From NCBI GenBank assembly GCA_937139405.1, contig CAKZPV010000048.1, forward strand, positions 1 to 64,000: DNA of 64,000 nucleotides, written 5' to 3'. The DNA is from an uncultured Nitrospirota bacterium. GTDB taxonomy: Bacteria; Nitrospirota; Nitrospiria; Nitrospirales; UBA8639. The position numbers were made by a program, and so were the translations under genes. Shown here piece after piece: positions 7,947 to 16,113 of the stretch. The notes under the pieces are model-generated. The model was given only the letters and a program-made list of their open reading frames with translations, had not been told where the DNA came from and searched no databases. Numbering within the stretch: position 1 is the first letter of the stretch; each line of letters starts with the position of its first letter.

Positions 7947-8753
7947 TTAACCTCTGCCTCGTTGCTTGAGAATTTGTTCCGCTAACGCCAAGTCTTCTGG
8001 AGTATCAACATCAATCGCTGCTTCTGGGAAGGGTAGAATAATTTCTTTGATGGAAATCTCCATACGTTGACTGAGTTCTTTGAGCGCGTCAGACAGCGAC
8101 AACAAACCAAAAATATAGCGAAGAAGCATGATCCAACCTAGCCGACGAATCAAGCGAAACGGTTGTTTGCGTTCGCGCTCAACCTGCGACCAGAAATCTA
8201 CCAATCTCGACGCTCGCGGGGTACCAAGAAAGAACAAATTACACCCACAATATCCTCCGCCTTGAAACCGGATAACCGTACGCTTTGATTGAGGATATGC
8301 CTCTGCCACAACTGAATATGGCACCAGAGCAACGGCCACATCCGCTTGCGTCTGCCCAGCCTCTCGAAGAAAATATTCCACCATTTCAACGGTCAATAAA
8401 GCATGATCGGCTGTGGTTACGAGCAAAGGAAAATCTTGATGTGGTTGGTCTAAAAAACTCTTGACACTCAAGCTAGGGCCTTGTTGAGGAGCCACCCACT
8501 GAATGGTTTTCGTATTGACGAGATCACGTAATACGTTCTGCTCCTGCACCACTTCCCAAGAAGGCCCACACAACACCCGTCGCTCAACCAGGCTAGACGC
8601 TTCAAGAACCATCAAAACCCTAGACACCATCGGCATTCCACCCACTAAAGCCAGCACTTTCAGGGGCACTCCAGCAACTTCGGCCACTGGGTCCAACCCA
8701 GCGCGAGCACCAGCTAAGACTAACGCGGTCACTGGAGAGGGCTCAGACTTCAT
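7947..8753 (-). CDS. MobA-like nucleotidyltransferase
   Basis: 268 residues. The N-terminus has a divergent nucleotide-binding loop, ALVLAGARAGLDPVA, where the usual GGxSxRMG is reduced, followed by VPLKVLALVGGMPMV, which fits the product/base-binding strand of MobA-type enzymes. TTADHALL (about 113-120) is the likely metal-binding aspartate, and IDVDTPEDLALAE near the C-terminus is the closing motif of the family. It lies 30 bases downstream of the GNAT-like gene and is probably cotranscribed. Molybdenum-cofactor synthesis is unlikely because no other Mo genes are present. A role in nucleotide activation of a lipid head group is an inference from position. Confidence 0.7.
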   Translation of the reverse strand: MKSEPSPVTALVLAGARAGLDPVAEVAGVPLKVLALVGGMPMVSRVLMVLEASSLVERRVLCGPSWEVVQEQNVLRDLVNTKTIQWVAPQQGPSLSVKSFLDQPHQDFPLLVTTADHALLTVEMVEYFLREAGQTQADVAVALVPYSVVAEAYPQSKRTVIRFQGGGYCGCNLFFLGTPRASRLVDFWSQVERERKQPFRLIRRLGWIMLLRYIFGLLSLSDALKELSQRMEISIKEIILPFPEAAIDVDTPEDLALAEQILKQRGRG

Positions 8754-8783
8754 CGCGCCCGTCTCAATTCAATCCTGGATAAG

Positions 8784-9908
8784 TCAATTGAGTGCTTTCT
8801 CATAAACACGATAGGTTTTATAAGATTCCGCTCCTAGTGATTCAAGAATATGGCTCATACGTTTGTTATCTTCCAGAATCCAAGACAACTCGACGTGTTC
8901 AATTTTTTTTCGCAACCCCGCCTGCCTGACCGCCTCAATCATGCCATACGCCATAAGCGCACCCATCGGGCTGGCTTGAAACCGCGGCCTCACCCCCATG
9001 AGTGCAACCCGCCCAGTTTTTGGATATCCGACCTTCAGCCGCCAGAGAATCTTGAACCACCCCCAGGGCCATAGACGCCCATCAAGATCATGAATCACTT
9101 CATGCAAATTTGGAAACGCCACCAGCATGGCACTTGGGATCCCATCGATTTCCGCTATTTGCACAAAATCATCTTCAACTAACAATTTCATCTGCTGACC
9201 CAATTCAGCAAATTCTGCTTTGGTAAATGGCACAAATCCCCAATTCTCAGCCCAGGCCTCTTCAAAAATTTCCTTAATAATCGACAACTCTTCCTGTAAG
9301 TGGCCTCGACGTAGCGGGCGAATTCTGACTGAATCTTTGGCCTTGTTTAAAAACCTGGCTACGCCCGATGGAAGGGGAAAATCAATCCCTATGCGATAAG
9401 CCAGCATATCCTGGACCTTTTGATAACCCATGGCTTCAACGTGTTTTGGATAATAGGGTCTTGCATGGCCCATCATCACCATGGGAGGATCGTCATACCC
9501 CTTGATTAATAACCCACATTCCTGGTTTATGGACAAATTGAACGGCCCTTGAACGGCTGTCATGCCTTCAGCTTGCAACCATCCTTCTGCTGCTTCAAAA
9601 AGAGCCTGAAAGACTTCCACAGAATCTTCAGCTTCCAATGACCCAAAAAACCCAATTCGGGAGTCGTATCGCGCAAGATGCAATTCATCAATTTGAGCAC
9701 TAATTCGTCCAACCAGCATCTTCCCTCGATACGCCAACCAACATTGCCAACGCGCATGATCAAAATACGGATTTTTCTTAGAATAAAAATGAAGCCGTTC
9801 TACCGTAATCGGTGGAACCCAGGCAGGATCTGCCTTGTACAGTCCGGAAGGAAATTGAACAAACTGCTTGAGACCAACGCGATCATGAACAGGTTCAATC
9901 CGAATCAA
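8784..9908 (-). CDS. GNAT-like N-acyltransferase, candidate bacterial ceramide synthase
   Basis: 374 residues. It belongs to a family usually annotated as a GNAT acetyltransferase, with N-terminal IEPVHDRVGLKQFVQFP and a PAWVPP segment, GRISAQID (about residue 67) and a central block with NQECGLLI and YPKHVEAMGY. A second acyltransferase half follows (SAMLVAFPNL, GVRPRFQASPMGALM). As I recall, the ceramide synthase of Caulobacter (bCerS), which N-acylates sphinganine, is a protein of this kind encoded near serine palmitoyltransferase. Here it sits beside a fatty-acid hydroxylase and close to a complete SPT operon, so I propose N-acylation of a sphingoid base. The alternative is a GNAT enzyme acting on another amine. 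It is likely cytoplasmic or peripheral. Confidence 0.7.
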   Translation of the reverse strand: MIRIEPVHDRVGLKQFVQFPSGLYKADPAWVPPITVERLHFYSKKNPYFDHARWQCWLAYRGKMLVGRISAQIDELHLARYDSRIGFFGSLEAEDSVEVFQALFEAAEGWLQAEGMTAVQGPFNLSINQECGLLIKGYDDPPMVMMGHARPYYPKHVEAMGYQKVQDMLAYRIGIDFPLPSGVARFLNKAKDSVRIRPLRRGHLQEELSIIKEIFEEAWAENWGFVPFTKAEFAELGQQMKLLVEDDFVQIAEIDGIPSAMLVAFPNLHEVIHDLDGRLWPWGWFKILWRLKVGYPKTGRVALMGVRPRFQASPMGALMAYGMIEAVRQAGLRKKIEHVELSWILEDNKRMSHILESLGAESYKTYRVYEKALN

Positions 9909-10009
9909 AATGTCCGGCCTCGAATAGTCCCTGCTGGTCTTGAATAAGAAAAGTCTCTGGTAGATGAGAAAAAGGGAAGAGAACGTTGGTCATGCACAAC
10001 CATCCACAT

Positions 10010-10744
10010 TTAATGCTTCTGTTCTGATAATTGTGCAACCCAAGGATAGAGCAATCGTTCTTCATCTTGATATCCCAAATTTGAGACCGTCTGACTGACG
10101 GGGATCTTCTCAGGATTGGAATAATTACTACCAAATACGTGATCACAGAGAAGACTGGTAATGCCAAAATTGCCCTGTTCATTATGAAAATGATGCATCA
10201 AGTGATGGCGTTTTATTCGCCGTAAAAATTTGCTTTTCGGGTTCACACGAAGATGTTGCATGCAATGGCACAGTTCATACACCATAAAACACGCTAAGCC
10301 TGTGGCAAAAGATAGCGGCACACACGCCCAACCCCCTATGCTCAGGCCAATAGGAAACGTTGTCACAACAATAGTGGGCAGCGTGGTTGAAACTGATCCA
10401 AACAGAACACGCAAGTCATTAGGGTCTTGATGATGATCGTAATGTATTCGCTTCCACAAAGCTGCCGTCCAGGGTGACCGGTACAAATATCGTCCATGTA
10501 AGATAAACCGATGTACACCATATTCAACAAATGGATAGGCCAATAATGTCACAATAATACTTCCCAATAAACGAAATTCAGATACGGGGGTATAAGGATA
10601 AATCACAAAGGCCACAATAATACTGCCAACTAACAAGACAAAATACATCTGGATACTTGGATATGAGATGTATGCCCCAAGCAGATCACGCACCGTCATC
10701 CGATCAAGATGATATTTTTCACGATACCATTGGCTGGTCAACAT
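10010..10744 (-). CDS. fatty acid hydroxylase / sterol-desaturase superfamily membrane enzyme
   Basis: 244 residues. This is a di-iron membrane hydroxylase. The histidine clusters are plain: HRFILH (78-83), HYDHH (101-105), HCMQH (160-164) and HHLMHHFH (180-187). Hydrophobic segments lie at about 33-50, 59-74 and 120-155. In eukaryotes relatives hydroxylate the acyl chain of ceramide or C4 of sphinganine. Here the gene is 101 bases upstream of the candidate ceramide synthase on the same strand, which supports a role in hydroxylating a ceramide chain, though other lipids are possible. It faces the HIT gene across a 334-base divergent intergenic region. Confidence 0.82.
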   Translation of the reverse strand: MLTSQWYREKYHLDRMTVRDLLGAYISYPSIQMYFVLLVGSIIVAFVIYPYTPVSEFRLLGSIIVTLLAYPFVEYGVHRFILHGRYLYRSPWTAALWKRIHYDHHQDPNDLRVLFGSVSTTLPTIVVTTFPIGLSIGGWACVPLSFATGLACFMVYELCHCMQHLRVNPKSKFLRRIKRHHLMHHFHNEQGNFGITSLLCDHVFGSNYSNPEKIPVSQTVSNLGYQDEERLLYPWVAQLSEQKH

Positions 10745-11078
10745 TCTCGGACTACCGTCCCTTTCTCAATTTGCAATCTCGGATTCTACAAAGATTACGT
10801 CAATCGAATGTTTGATGGTGAGAAAGACCAATTATAGAAACCTTGTGAAGATGCCACAAGAACAGCGTGTGAGTTGCTTCGACTTCTAATGACACCACTA
10901 TAACCAAATTTGCTCGATGAACTAACCTTACCAAATGATCACGTTGGGACAAGATTCTGGCGTAAACCTCACTGTACAATCTGCACTTACCGTTGAATGG
11001 ATCTCACCTGCATAAAATTCAATGTGTCAGTCATTTTCATAGACACCATATTGATGGTTTCGGTATAAAACCATTTCG
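10745..11078. other. divergent intergenic region
   Basis: 334 bases between the leftward hydroxylase gene and the rightward HIT gene, so it should contain two outward promoters. I see no hairpin, riboswitch or clear sigma-70 hexamer pair that I would defend. Confidence 0.5.
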
Positions 11079-11507
11079 ATGAATGTGACAATGAAAAAAT
11101 TTGGGTTTCCTGAAACCTGCGTCAAAGAATTTCACCACTGGGTTGTCTTGTTGCGCCCACAACAGGTGACGCTTGGTTCACTGATCTTAATTTGTCGAGA
11201 AGACTCCACGGCCTTTTCACAAATCAGTTTGGAAGCGTTTGAGGAATTCCCTGAAATTATTCAAGAGATGGAAGCAAACCTCTCCCATGCCTTTAGCTAT
11301 AACAAGATTAATTACCTCATGTTGATGATGGTCGACCCAGAGGTGCATTTTCATGTTATACCTCGATACGACGCCCCTCGAACATTTTTTCAGCAGCAAT
11401 TTTGTGACCAGGGTTGGCCTGGCCCCCCTGATCTAAAAAATCCTCATGAAATATCCAAAGATGTCCGAAATCAAATCTTAATACATCTCAAAAGTATTTG
11501 GTGCTAA
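11079..11507 (+). CDS. HIT-family hydrolase/transferase
   Basis: 142 residues. HIT proteins hydrolyse or transfer nucleotidyl groups on phosphate and phosphoramidate bonds. The family motif HxHxHxx is present as EVHFHVIPR (residues 88-96): the second and third histidines are kept but the first is glutamate. The N-terminal FHHWVVLLRPQQVTLGSLIL strand also fits the family. The middle histidine is the nucleophile, so activity may be retained. A second ATG lies four codons in. The gene precedes the sphingolipid operon by about 200 bases; whether it serves in lipid nucleotide chemistry (for example CDP-lipid hydrolysis) is only a guess. Confidence 0.75.
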   Translation: MNVTMKKFGFPETCVKEFHHWVVLLRPQQVTLGSLILICREDSTAFSQISLEAFEEFPEIIQEMEANLSHAFSYNKINYLMLMMVDPEVHFHVIPRYDAPRTFFQQQFCDQGWPGPPDLKNPHEISKDVRNQILIHLKSIWC

Positions 11508-11622
11508 AAAAACTATTTGTGAAAAAAATCGGCTATCTACACTTCATTCTCTGTTGCCAAATAGACTCATTTTGTGTTTTTTTTGAGACACGTCTTTAGG
11601 CCCATAACTACAAATTATGATT

Positions 11623-11640
11623 TATAAACAACAGTTTATA
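11623..11640. promoter_or_regulatory. operator-like palindrome before the sphingolipid operon
   Basis: TATAAAC-AACA-GTTTATA is a perfect 7-bp inverted repeat with a 4-base spacer, in an AT-rich leader about 70 bases before the ligase gene. The symmetry and position fit a dimeric repressor site, but no regulator gene lies nearby and the AT content makes chance plausible. Confidence 0.35.
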
Positions 11641-11709
11641 GATGTTAATTTTAAGATAAATTTGGCACAGACATTGCTGTATTACCTTTGACTCTTAATG
11701 TCCTAATGA

Positions 11710-13512
11710 TTGATGAATTACATGAATCTTGAAAAAAGCAAAAATATTCATATGATTGCCACTCCAACTCACACTGCCATCGCTCTTCGTCCAGGAAATT
11801 TTTCGACCCTTTCCGAAGCATTGAACTACGCTGCCACTGGAAAAACGGGAAGTAATTTTTATTCTGGCCGTGGTCAATTAACACAGGCCCTTCCGTATGT
11901 TGACTTGCAAGCACAGTCAATCAACCTAGCAAAACGGCTTAATGGGTTAGGCTTACCCCGTGGATCTCGAGTGGCGTTAGTTGCTGATACAACACCAGAT
12001 TTTCTTCGATTCTTTTTTGCTTGTCAGTACGCTGGCCTTATCCCTGTGCCCCTTCCGATTTCTATCCATTTAGGTGGGCACCAAGCATATGTGAGCCAAC
12101 TGAGCCGTCTACTTGAAAGTTGCAAAGCTTCCATCGCAATGGCCCCTGAAGGATTTGTTCCATTCTTAGAAGAAGCTGCCAGTGGACTGAATCTTTCAAT
12201 GCTTGGGGGACCTGAGGCCTTTGCTGCACTGAAAGAAAGCCCGGCTCCGCTTGTGCCTCTTGCCCCTCATGAACTTGCGTATATCCAATACACTTCTGGC
12301 AGCACTCGATGGCCAAGAGGGGTTGAGGTGACCCAAGCTGCTGTGATGACTAATTTAGCTGGAATCATTCAGCATGGCTTACAAGTGCAACCTGGAGACC
12401 GCTGTGTCTCTTGGCTGCCTTTCTATCATGACATGGGCTTGGTTGGATTTGTCCTAGGTCCTATCGCTTCGCAGCTTTCAGTTGATTATCTCAGCACGAG
12501 AGATTTTGCCATGCGCCCTCGCCAATGGCTCAATCTCATGACCAAGAGTCAAGCGACAATTTCCTTTAGCCCATCGTTTGGCTATGAACTGTGCGTTCGA
12601 CGTTTACGAGAAGATTCCTCAAAAGAATCTTACGATCTCAGTGCATGGCGAATCGCAGGGGTCGGTGCTGAAACTATTCGAGCTGACAGTCTAGGACGAT
12701 TTGCTAAAGCGTTAGAACCTTCAGGTTTTAAATCAAACGCGTTTTTGGCATGCTATGGCATGGCTGAATGCTCATTAGCCATTAGCTTTGCCTCTCTGGA
12801 TCTCGGAATTCAAGTTGATCACGTTGACGCTGATGATTTATCAAATAACCGAAAAGCCTGTCTGGTCAATACCAATCCTTCTGAAGGGAATCAAACCCGC
12901 ATTAGCAAATTTGTCAACTGCGGAGTGCCTCTGCCGGGGTATGAAGTAGAAATACGGGACAACAAAGGAACAGTTCTTGATGACCGTGAAAGTGGGACGA
13001 TCTTTGTCCGTGGTGCTAGTACCATGACAGGATATTTTGATGATCCTGGATTAACTCAAGATGTCCTTTCTGAAGATGGATGGCTTGATACCGGGGATAT
13101 TGGATATTGGGTACAAGGCAGTCTCGTCATTATTGGGCGGTCAAAGGATATGATCATTATTAATGGTCGAAATATTTGGCCTCAGGACTTAGAATATGTT
13201 GCCGAGCAACAACCAGAAGTTCGCCCTGGTGATTCCTCAGCATTTTCAGTATCTGGTCCTGAAGGGGAAGAAGTAGCCATTATGGTCGTCCAATGTCGTG
13301 AAGGTAACTCTCAAAAACGAGACAACTTGATCGATCGTTTAGGCTCAAGGATTCAAAAAGAACTTTCCATACCCTGCTATATTGAGCTTATTGCTCCAAG
13401 GACCCTCCCAAGAACTTCTTCAGGAAAATTATCACGATCTCGCGCTAAAGCAGACTTTCTCAAGCGCGTCAAATGGGACGCGTTGGCGCCTACATTATCT
13501 CTTTCAGCGTAA
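11710..13512 (+). CDS. fatty-acyl-AMP ligase (acyl-ACP synthetase type)
   Basis: 600 residues. It adenylates a fatty acid and, in this subfamily, passes it to an acyl carrier protein rather than CoA. The adenylation core is seen as YIQYTSGSTRWPRGV (about 190-204), where the usual lysine before GV is arginine, then WLPFYHDMGL, ACYGMAE, WLDTGDIGYW and SKDMIIINGRNIWPQDLE. The last has the R-N-x-x-P-x-D-x-E pattern typical of fatty-acyl-AMP ligases. The C-terminal lysine motif is PRTSSGKLSR. The frame opens with TTG-ATG at 11710/11713 and has no strong ribosome binding site; an ATG at 11752 is an alternative. It is the first gene of an operon with an SDR, an ACP and an SPT-like enzyme, matching the ligase of the Caulobacter ceramide pathway. 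Confidence 0.85.
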   Translation: MMNYMNLEKSKNIHMIATPTHTAIALRPGNFSTLSEALNYAATGKTGSNFYSGRGQLTQALPYVDLQAQSINLAKRLNGLGLPRGSRVALVADTTPDFLRFFFACQYAGLIPVPLPISIHLGGHQAYVSQLSRLLESCKASIAMAPEGFVPFLEEAASGLNLSMLGGPEAFAALKESPAPLVPLAPHELAYIQYTSGSTRWPRGVEVTQAAVMTNLAGIIQHGLQVQPGDRCVSWLPFYHDMGLVGFVLGPIASQLSVDYLSTRDFAMRPRQWLNLMTKSQATISFSPSFGYELCVRRLREDSSKESYDLSAWRIAGVGAETIRADSLGRFAKALEPSGFKSNAFLACYGMAECSLAISFASLDLGIQVDHVDADDLSNNRKACLVNTNPSEGNQTRISKFVNCGVPLPGYEVEIRDNKGTVLDDRESGTIFVRGASTMTGYFDDPGLTQDVLSEDGWLDTGDIGYWVQGSLVIIGRSKDMIIINGRNIWPQDLEYVAEQQPEVRPGDSSAFSVSGPEGEEVAIMVVQCREGNSQKRDNLIDRLGSRIQKELSIPCYIELIAPRTLPRTSSGKLSRSRAKADFLKRVKWDALAPTLSLSA

Positions 13513-13568
13513 TTGGCCTGAGAAGGCCTCTCATCAATTACTGATTCTCACCTTCCTCGCCTCTGCTT

Positions 13569-14513
13569 ATGCCAAGTACGGTTGCCCTAACCGGGGCCTC
13601 AGGTTTTATTGGCCAAGCCATTGCCAATCAATTATCCCAGGCTGGCGTAAAAGTCAGAGGACTCGTCCGTACACATCCCAAAATTCCTGGACTCGAACAT
13701 CCAAATATTACGCTGATCAATGGGAGTCTCAACAATCTTGAAAGTTTGCACACACTGATTCAAGGTTGTGACAGCCTTATCAATTGCGCAGGTTCGATTC
13801 GTGGTCGTCGAAGAGAAGACTTTATTGCAACAAATGTACAGGGAGTCACAAATCTTCTGAAAGTATGCCTTTCTCAATCTTTTCCTCCTCAAATCATCCA
13901 GATCTCTTCACTGGCGGCCAGAGAGCCTTCTCTCTCTTCCTATGCATGGAGCAAACAAGAAGGAGAACGCATTATCCAAGAGCAAGCAGATTCCCTGAAA
14001 TGGGTCATTATTCGCCCACCCGCTGTTTATGGCCCAGGGGATAAGGCTCTCTTGCCTCTATTTCAATTAGCTAAAAAGGGAATCGCCCTACAACTAGGTC
14101 CTCATGAGGGTAAGTTTTCGCTTATCCATGTGAGTGACCTAACTGACGTTATTGTGCGCTGTCTTGAGGCAGACACCATTCGCTCAACAATCTTTGAAGT
14201 TGATGACGGTTTTCCAAATGGGTATTCGTGGGAATCAGTTTTTCACGTACTCAACCCCCACATAAAGGGCCATCTGAGGATTCCACCAAAGCTTCTATGG
14301 CTTGCTGGAAAAAGCAATGAAATATTGTCCCAGTTGTTTAGATATTCCCCACTTTTCACAACGGGTAAAGTAGCCGAACTCTGTCATACAAATTGGGTCT
14401 GTGACTCGCTAGAAGCCAGGAAGCAACTAGAGTGGGTTCCGCAAATTCCCTTAGCAGAAGGCTTGCGCCATCTCTTTGCATCAGATAATCTCATGATATC
14501 CAAGAAAAACTAG
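13569..14513 (+). CDS. NAD-dependent epimerase/dehydratase-family reductase, candidate 3-ketosphinganine reductase
   Basis: 314 residues, extended SDR fold. The Rossmann motif is GASGFIG (9-15), with the catalytic pair Y125 and K129 in YAWSK and a serine pair at about 113-114. RPPAVYGPGD marks the substrate side of the extended SDR family. Enzymes of this type reduce the 3-keto group of the SPT product in Caulobacter (CerR). The gene lies 56 bases after the ligase and 57 before the carrier protein, on one strand. The assignment rests on this context; sequence alone only shows an NAD(P)-dependent sugar-epimerase-like reductase. Confidence 0.8.
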   Translation: MPSTVALTGASGFIGQAIANQLSQAGVKVRGLVRTHPKIPGLEHPNITLINGSLNNLESLHTLIQGCDSLINCAGSIRGRRREDFIATNVQGVTNLLKVCLSQSFPPQIIQISSLAAREPSLSSYAWSKQEGERIIQEQADSLKWVIIRPPAVYGPGDKALLPLFQLAKKGIALQLGPHEGKFSLIHVSDLTDVIVRCLEADTIRSTIFEVDDGFPNGYSWESVFHVLNPHIKGHLRIPPKLLWLAGKSNEILSQLFRYSPLFTTGKVAELCHTNWVCDSLEARKQLEWVPQIPLAEGLRHLFASDNLMISKKN

Positions 14514-14570
14514 GTTCTCTACCCGATCACATTCCACTTAACAGCCTTTTTTATATAACATGAACCGATT

Positions 14571-14816
14571 ATGACGACGTATGCTGACATTCTGCCGAAA
14601 CTATTAGAAACACTCCAGCCCTATGCCAAAAAGATTGGGCATCTGAAAGAAACAACTGATTTAGTATCTGAACTCGGTCTCGATTCCCTTCAAGTCATGC
14701 AGGTGTTGCTCAAAATCGAAGACCAGTTTGATATCTCCATTCCTTTGAACAATTTGCCCAATATCCGCACTGTTAAAGATTTAGGACAAGAAATTGAGAT
14801 GTTGTTGAAAGCATAA
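14571..14816 (+). CDS. acyl carrier protein dedicated to the sphingolipid operon
   Basis: 81 residues. The phosphopantetheine attachment site is GLDSLQVM with serine 39, followed by the four-helix pattern of carrier proteins. It is separate from the housekeeping fatty-acid-synthesis genes, which are not in this window. Its stop codon is 3 bases before the SPT-like start, showing translational coupling. It should receive an acyl group from the ligase at 11710 and present it to the SPT-like enzyme, as the AcpR-type protein does in Caulobacter. Confidence 0.88.
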   Translation: MTTYADILPKLLETLQPYAKKIGHLKETTDLVSELGLDSLQVMQVLLKIEDQFDISIPLNNLPNIRTVKDLGQEIEMLLKA

Positions 14817-14819
14817 ATT

Positions 14820-16037
14820 ATGTCCTTATTTGAAAAGTTTCTCTCTATCCAACAGGCCCGTGAAGAGATATTACAAAACGGCATCAATCCGTTTCACCTC
14901 ACCATTGAAAAAATTAATTCTCCCACTGAAGGCGTCATTAATGGACGTTCGACTATTCTCGTCGGCACGAATAATTATTTAGGCCTGACTTTTCATCCAG
15001 ACTGTATTCAAGCTGGTCAAGAAGCTTTAGCACAAGAAGGAACCGGCACTACCGGGTCGAGAATGGCTAACGGATCATTTTCAAGTCACAATGATCTTGA
15101 ACGAGCCATTGCAGGTTTTTACGGTATGCCGCATGCCATTGTCTTTTCTACCGGCTATCAAGCAAATCTTGGAGTTCTTTCTGCATTGGCAGGTCCAGGT
15201 GATACGATATTAATGGATGGAGATTCACATGCCAGCATCTATGACGGGTGCCGGCTTGGAGGCGCAGAAGTTCTTCGATTTAAACACAATGACGTCGCTG
15301 ACTTAGATAAAAAACTCCGCCGATTAGGAGAGCGAAGTCAGCGGACCCTCATCATCGTCGAAGGTATCTATAGCATGTTGGGTGATCGAGCCCCTCTCAA
15401 AGAAATCGTTGCGATCAAACAACAATATGAGGCGACATTAGTGGTAGATGAAGCCCATTCCTTAGGCGTACTTGGGAAACGAGGACGAGGGTTGGCTGAG
15501 GAAGCAGAAGTTGAGGAAGGGGTCGATTGTATTGTCGGCACGTTTAGTAAAAGCTTAGGATCGACAGGAGGATTTGGGGTCAGCGTTCACCCTGAATTTG
15601 AATTTATTCGCTACACAAGCCGTCCTTATATATTTACCGCATCGCCGTGCCCCTCAGTAGTGGCATCAACCAAAGTTGCGTTACGACTTGTTCGTGAGAC
15701 ACCTCAACTTCGCCAACAATTGTGGGAAAATGCCCAAAAGTTGTACGATGGCCTGGAACAGATTGGGTATACATTGGGAGCAGAAGTCGGGCCAGTCATT
15801 GCAGCAATGATCCCATCAAAAGAACAGGCATTAGGCATGTGGCAAGGATTATTAGAACAAGGGGTCTATGTGAATCTCATGATCCCACCTGCTACACCAA
15901 ATGGCGAAAGCCTATTGCGATGTAGTGTCAGTGCCGCCCATACGCCTCAACAACTTGAGACCATTATCCAAAGCTTTTCTAACGTCCATAGCTCCTTCAA
16001 GGAACAGTCAGGATCTTATCAATCTTCAAAGATGTAA
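14820..16037 (+). CDS. spt: serine palmitoyltransferase-like alpha-oxoamine synthase
   Basis: 405 residues, a PLP enzyme of the AONS/KBL/SPT family. Seen are NNYLGLTFHP, TGSRMANGS, the histidine in DGDSHASIYDG, VVDEAHSLGVLG, and the PLP lysine K244 in TFSKSLGSTGG. It condenses an acyl thioester with an amino acid, releasing CO2. SPT uses serine and gives 3-ketosphinganine; BioF uses alanine and makes a biotin precursor. The company of an acyl-AMP ligase, a carrier protein, a reductase and ceramide-type enzymes favours SPT, and no other biotin gene is near. Start ATG 3 bases after the acp stop. The protein is probably soluble. I am fairly sure of the family and moderately sure of the SPT role. 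Confidence 0.85.
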   Translation: MSLFEKFLSIQQAREEILQNGINPFHLTIEKINSPTEGVINGRSTILVGTNNYLGLTFHPDCIQAGQEALAQEGTGTTGSRMANGSFSSHNDLERAIAGFYGMPHAIVFSTGYQANLGVLSALAGPGDTILMDGDSHASIYDGCRLGGAEVLRFKHNDVADLDKKLRRLGERSQRTLIIVEGIYSMLGDRAPLKEIVAIKQQYEATLVVDEAHSLGVLGKRGRGLAEEAEVEEGVDCIVGTFSKSLGSTGGFGVSVHPEFEFIRYTSRPYIFTASPCPSVVASTKVALRLVRETPQLRQQLWENAQKLYDGLEQIGYTLGAEVGPVIAAMIPSKEQALGMWQGLLEQGVYVNLMIPPATPNGESLLRCSVSAAHTPQQLETIIQSFSNVHSSFKEQSGSYQSSKM

Positions 16038-16113
16038 CTATTGCATCGAACATGTTCGTGTGGTTTTCCTACTCTCGAATAGTTGAGTGTCTTCTTCAAG
16101 GAGCCATCTTTTT

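Noticed and set aside
14820-16037. BioF (biotin) reading of the oxoamine synthase
   Set aside because: No other biotin genes are near, and the ligase, ACP, reductase and ceramide-type neighbours fit SPT better.
16047-16058. CGAACATGTTCG as a LexA box
   Set aside because: The palindrome is perfect, but the half-sites are 2 bases apart rather than the 4 of the known CGAAC-N4-GTTCG box, and no SOS gene is near.
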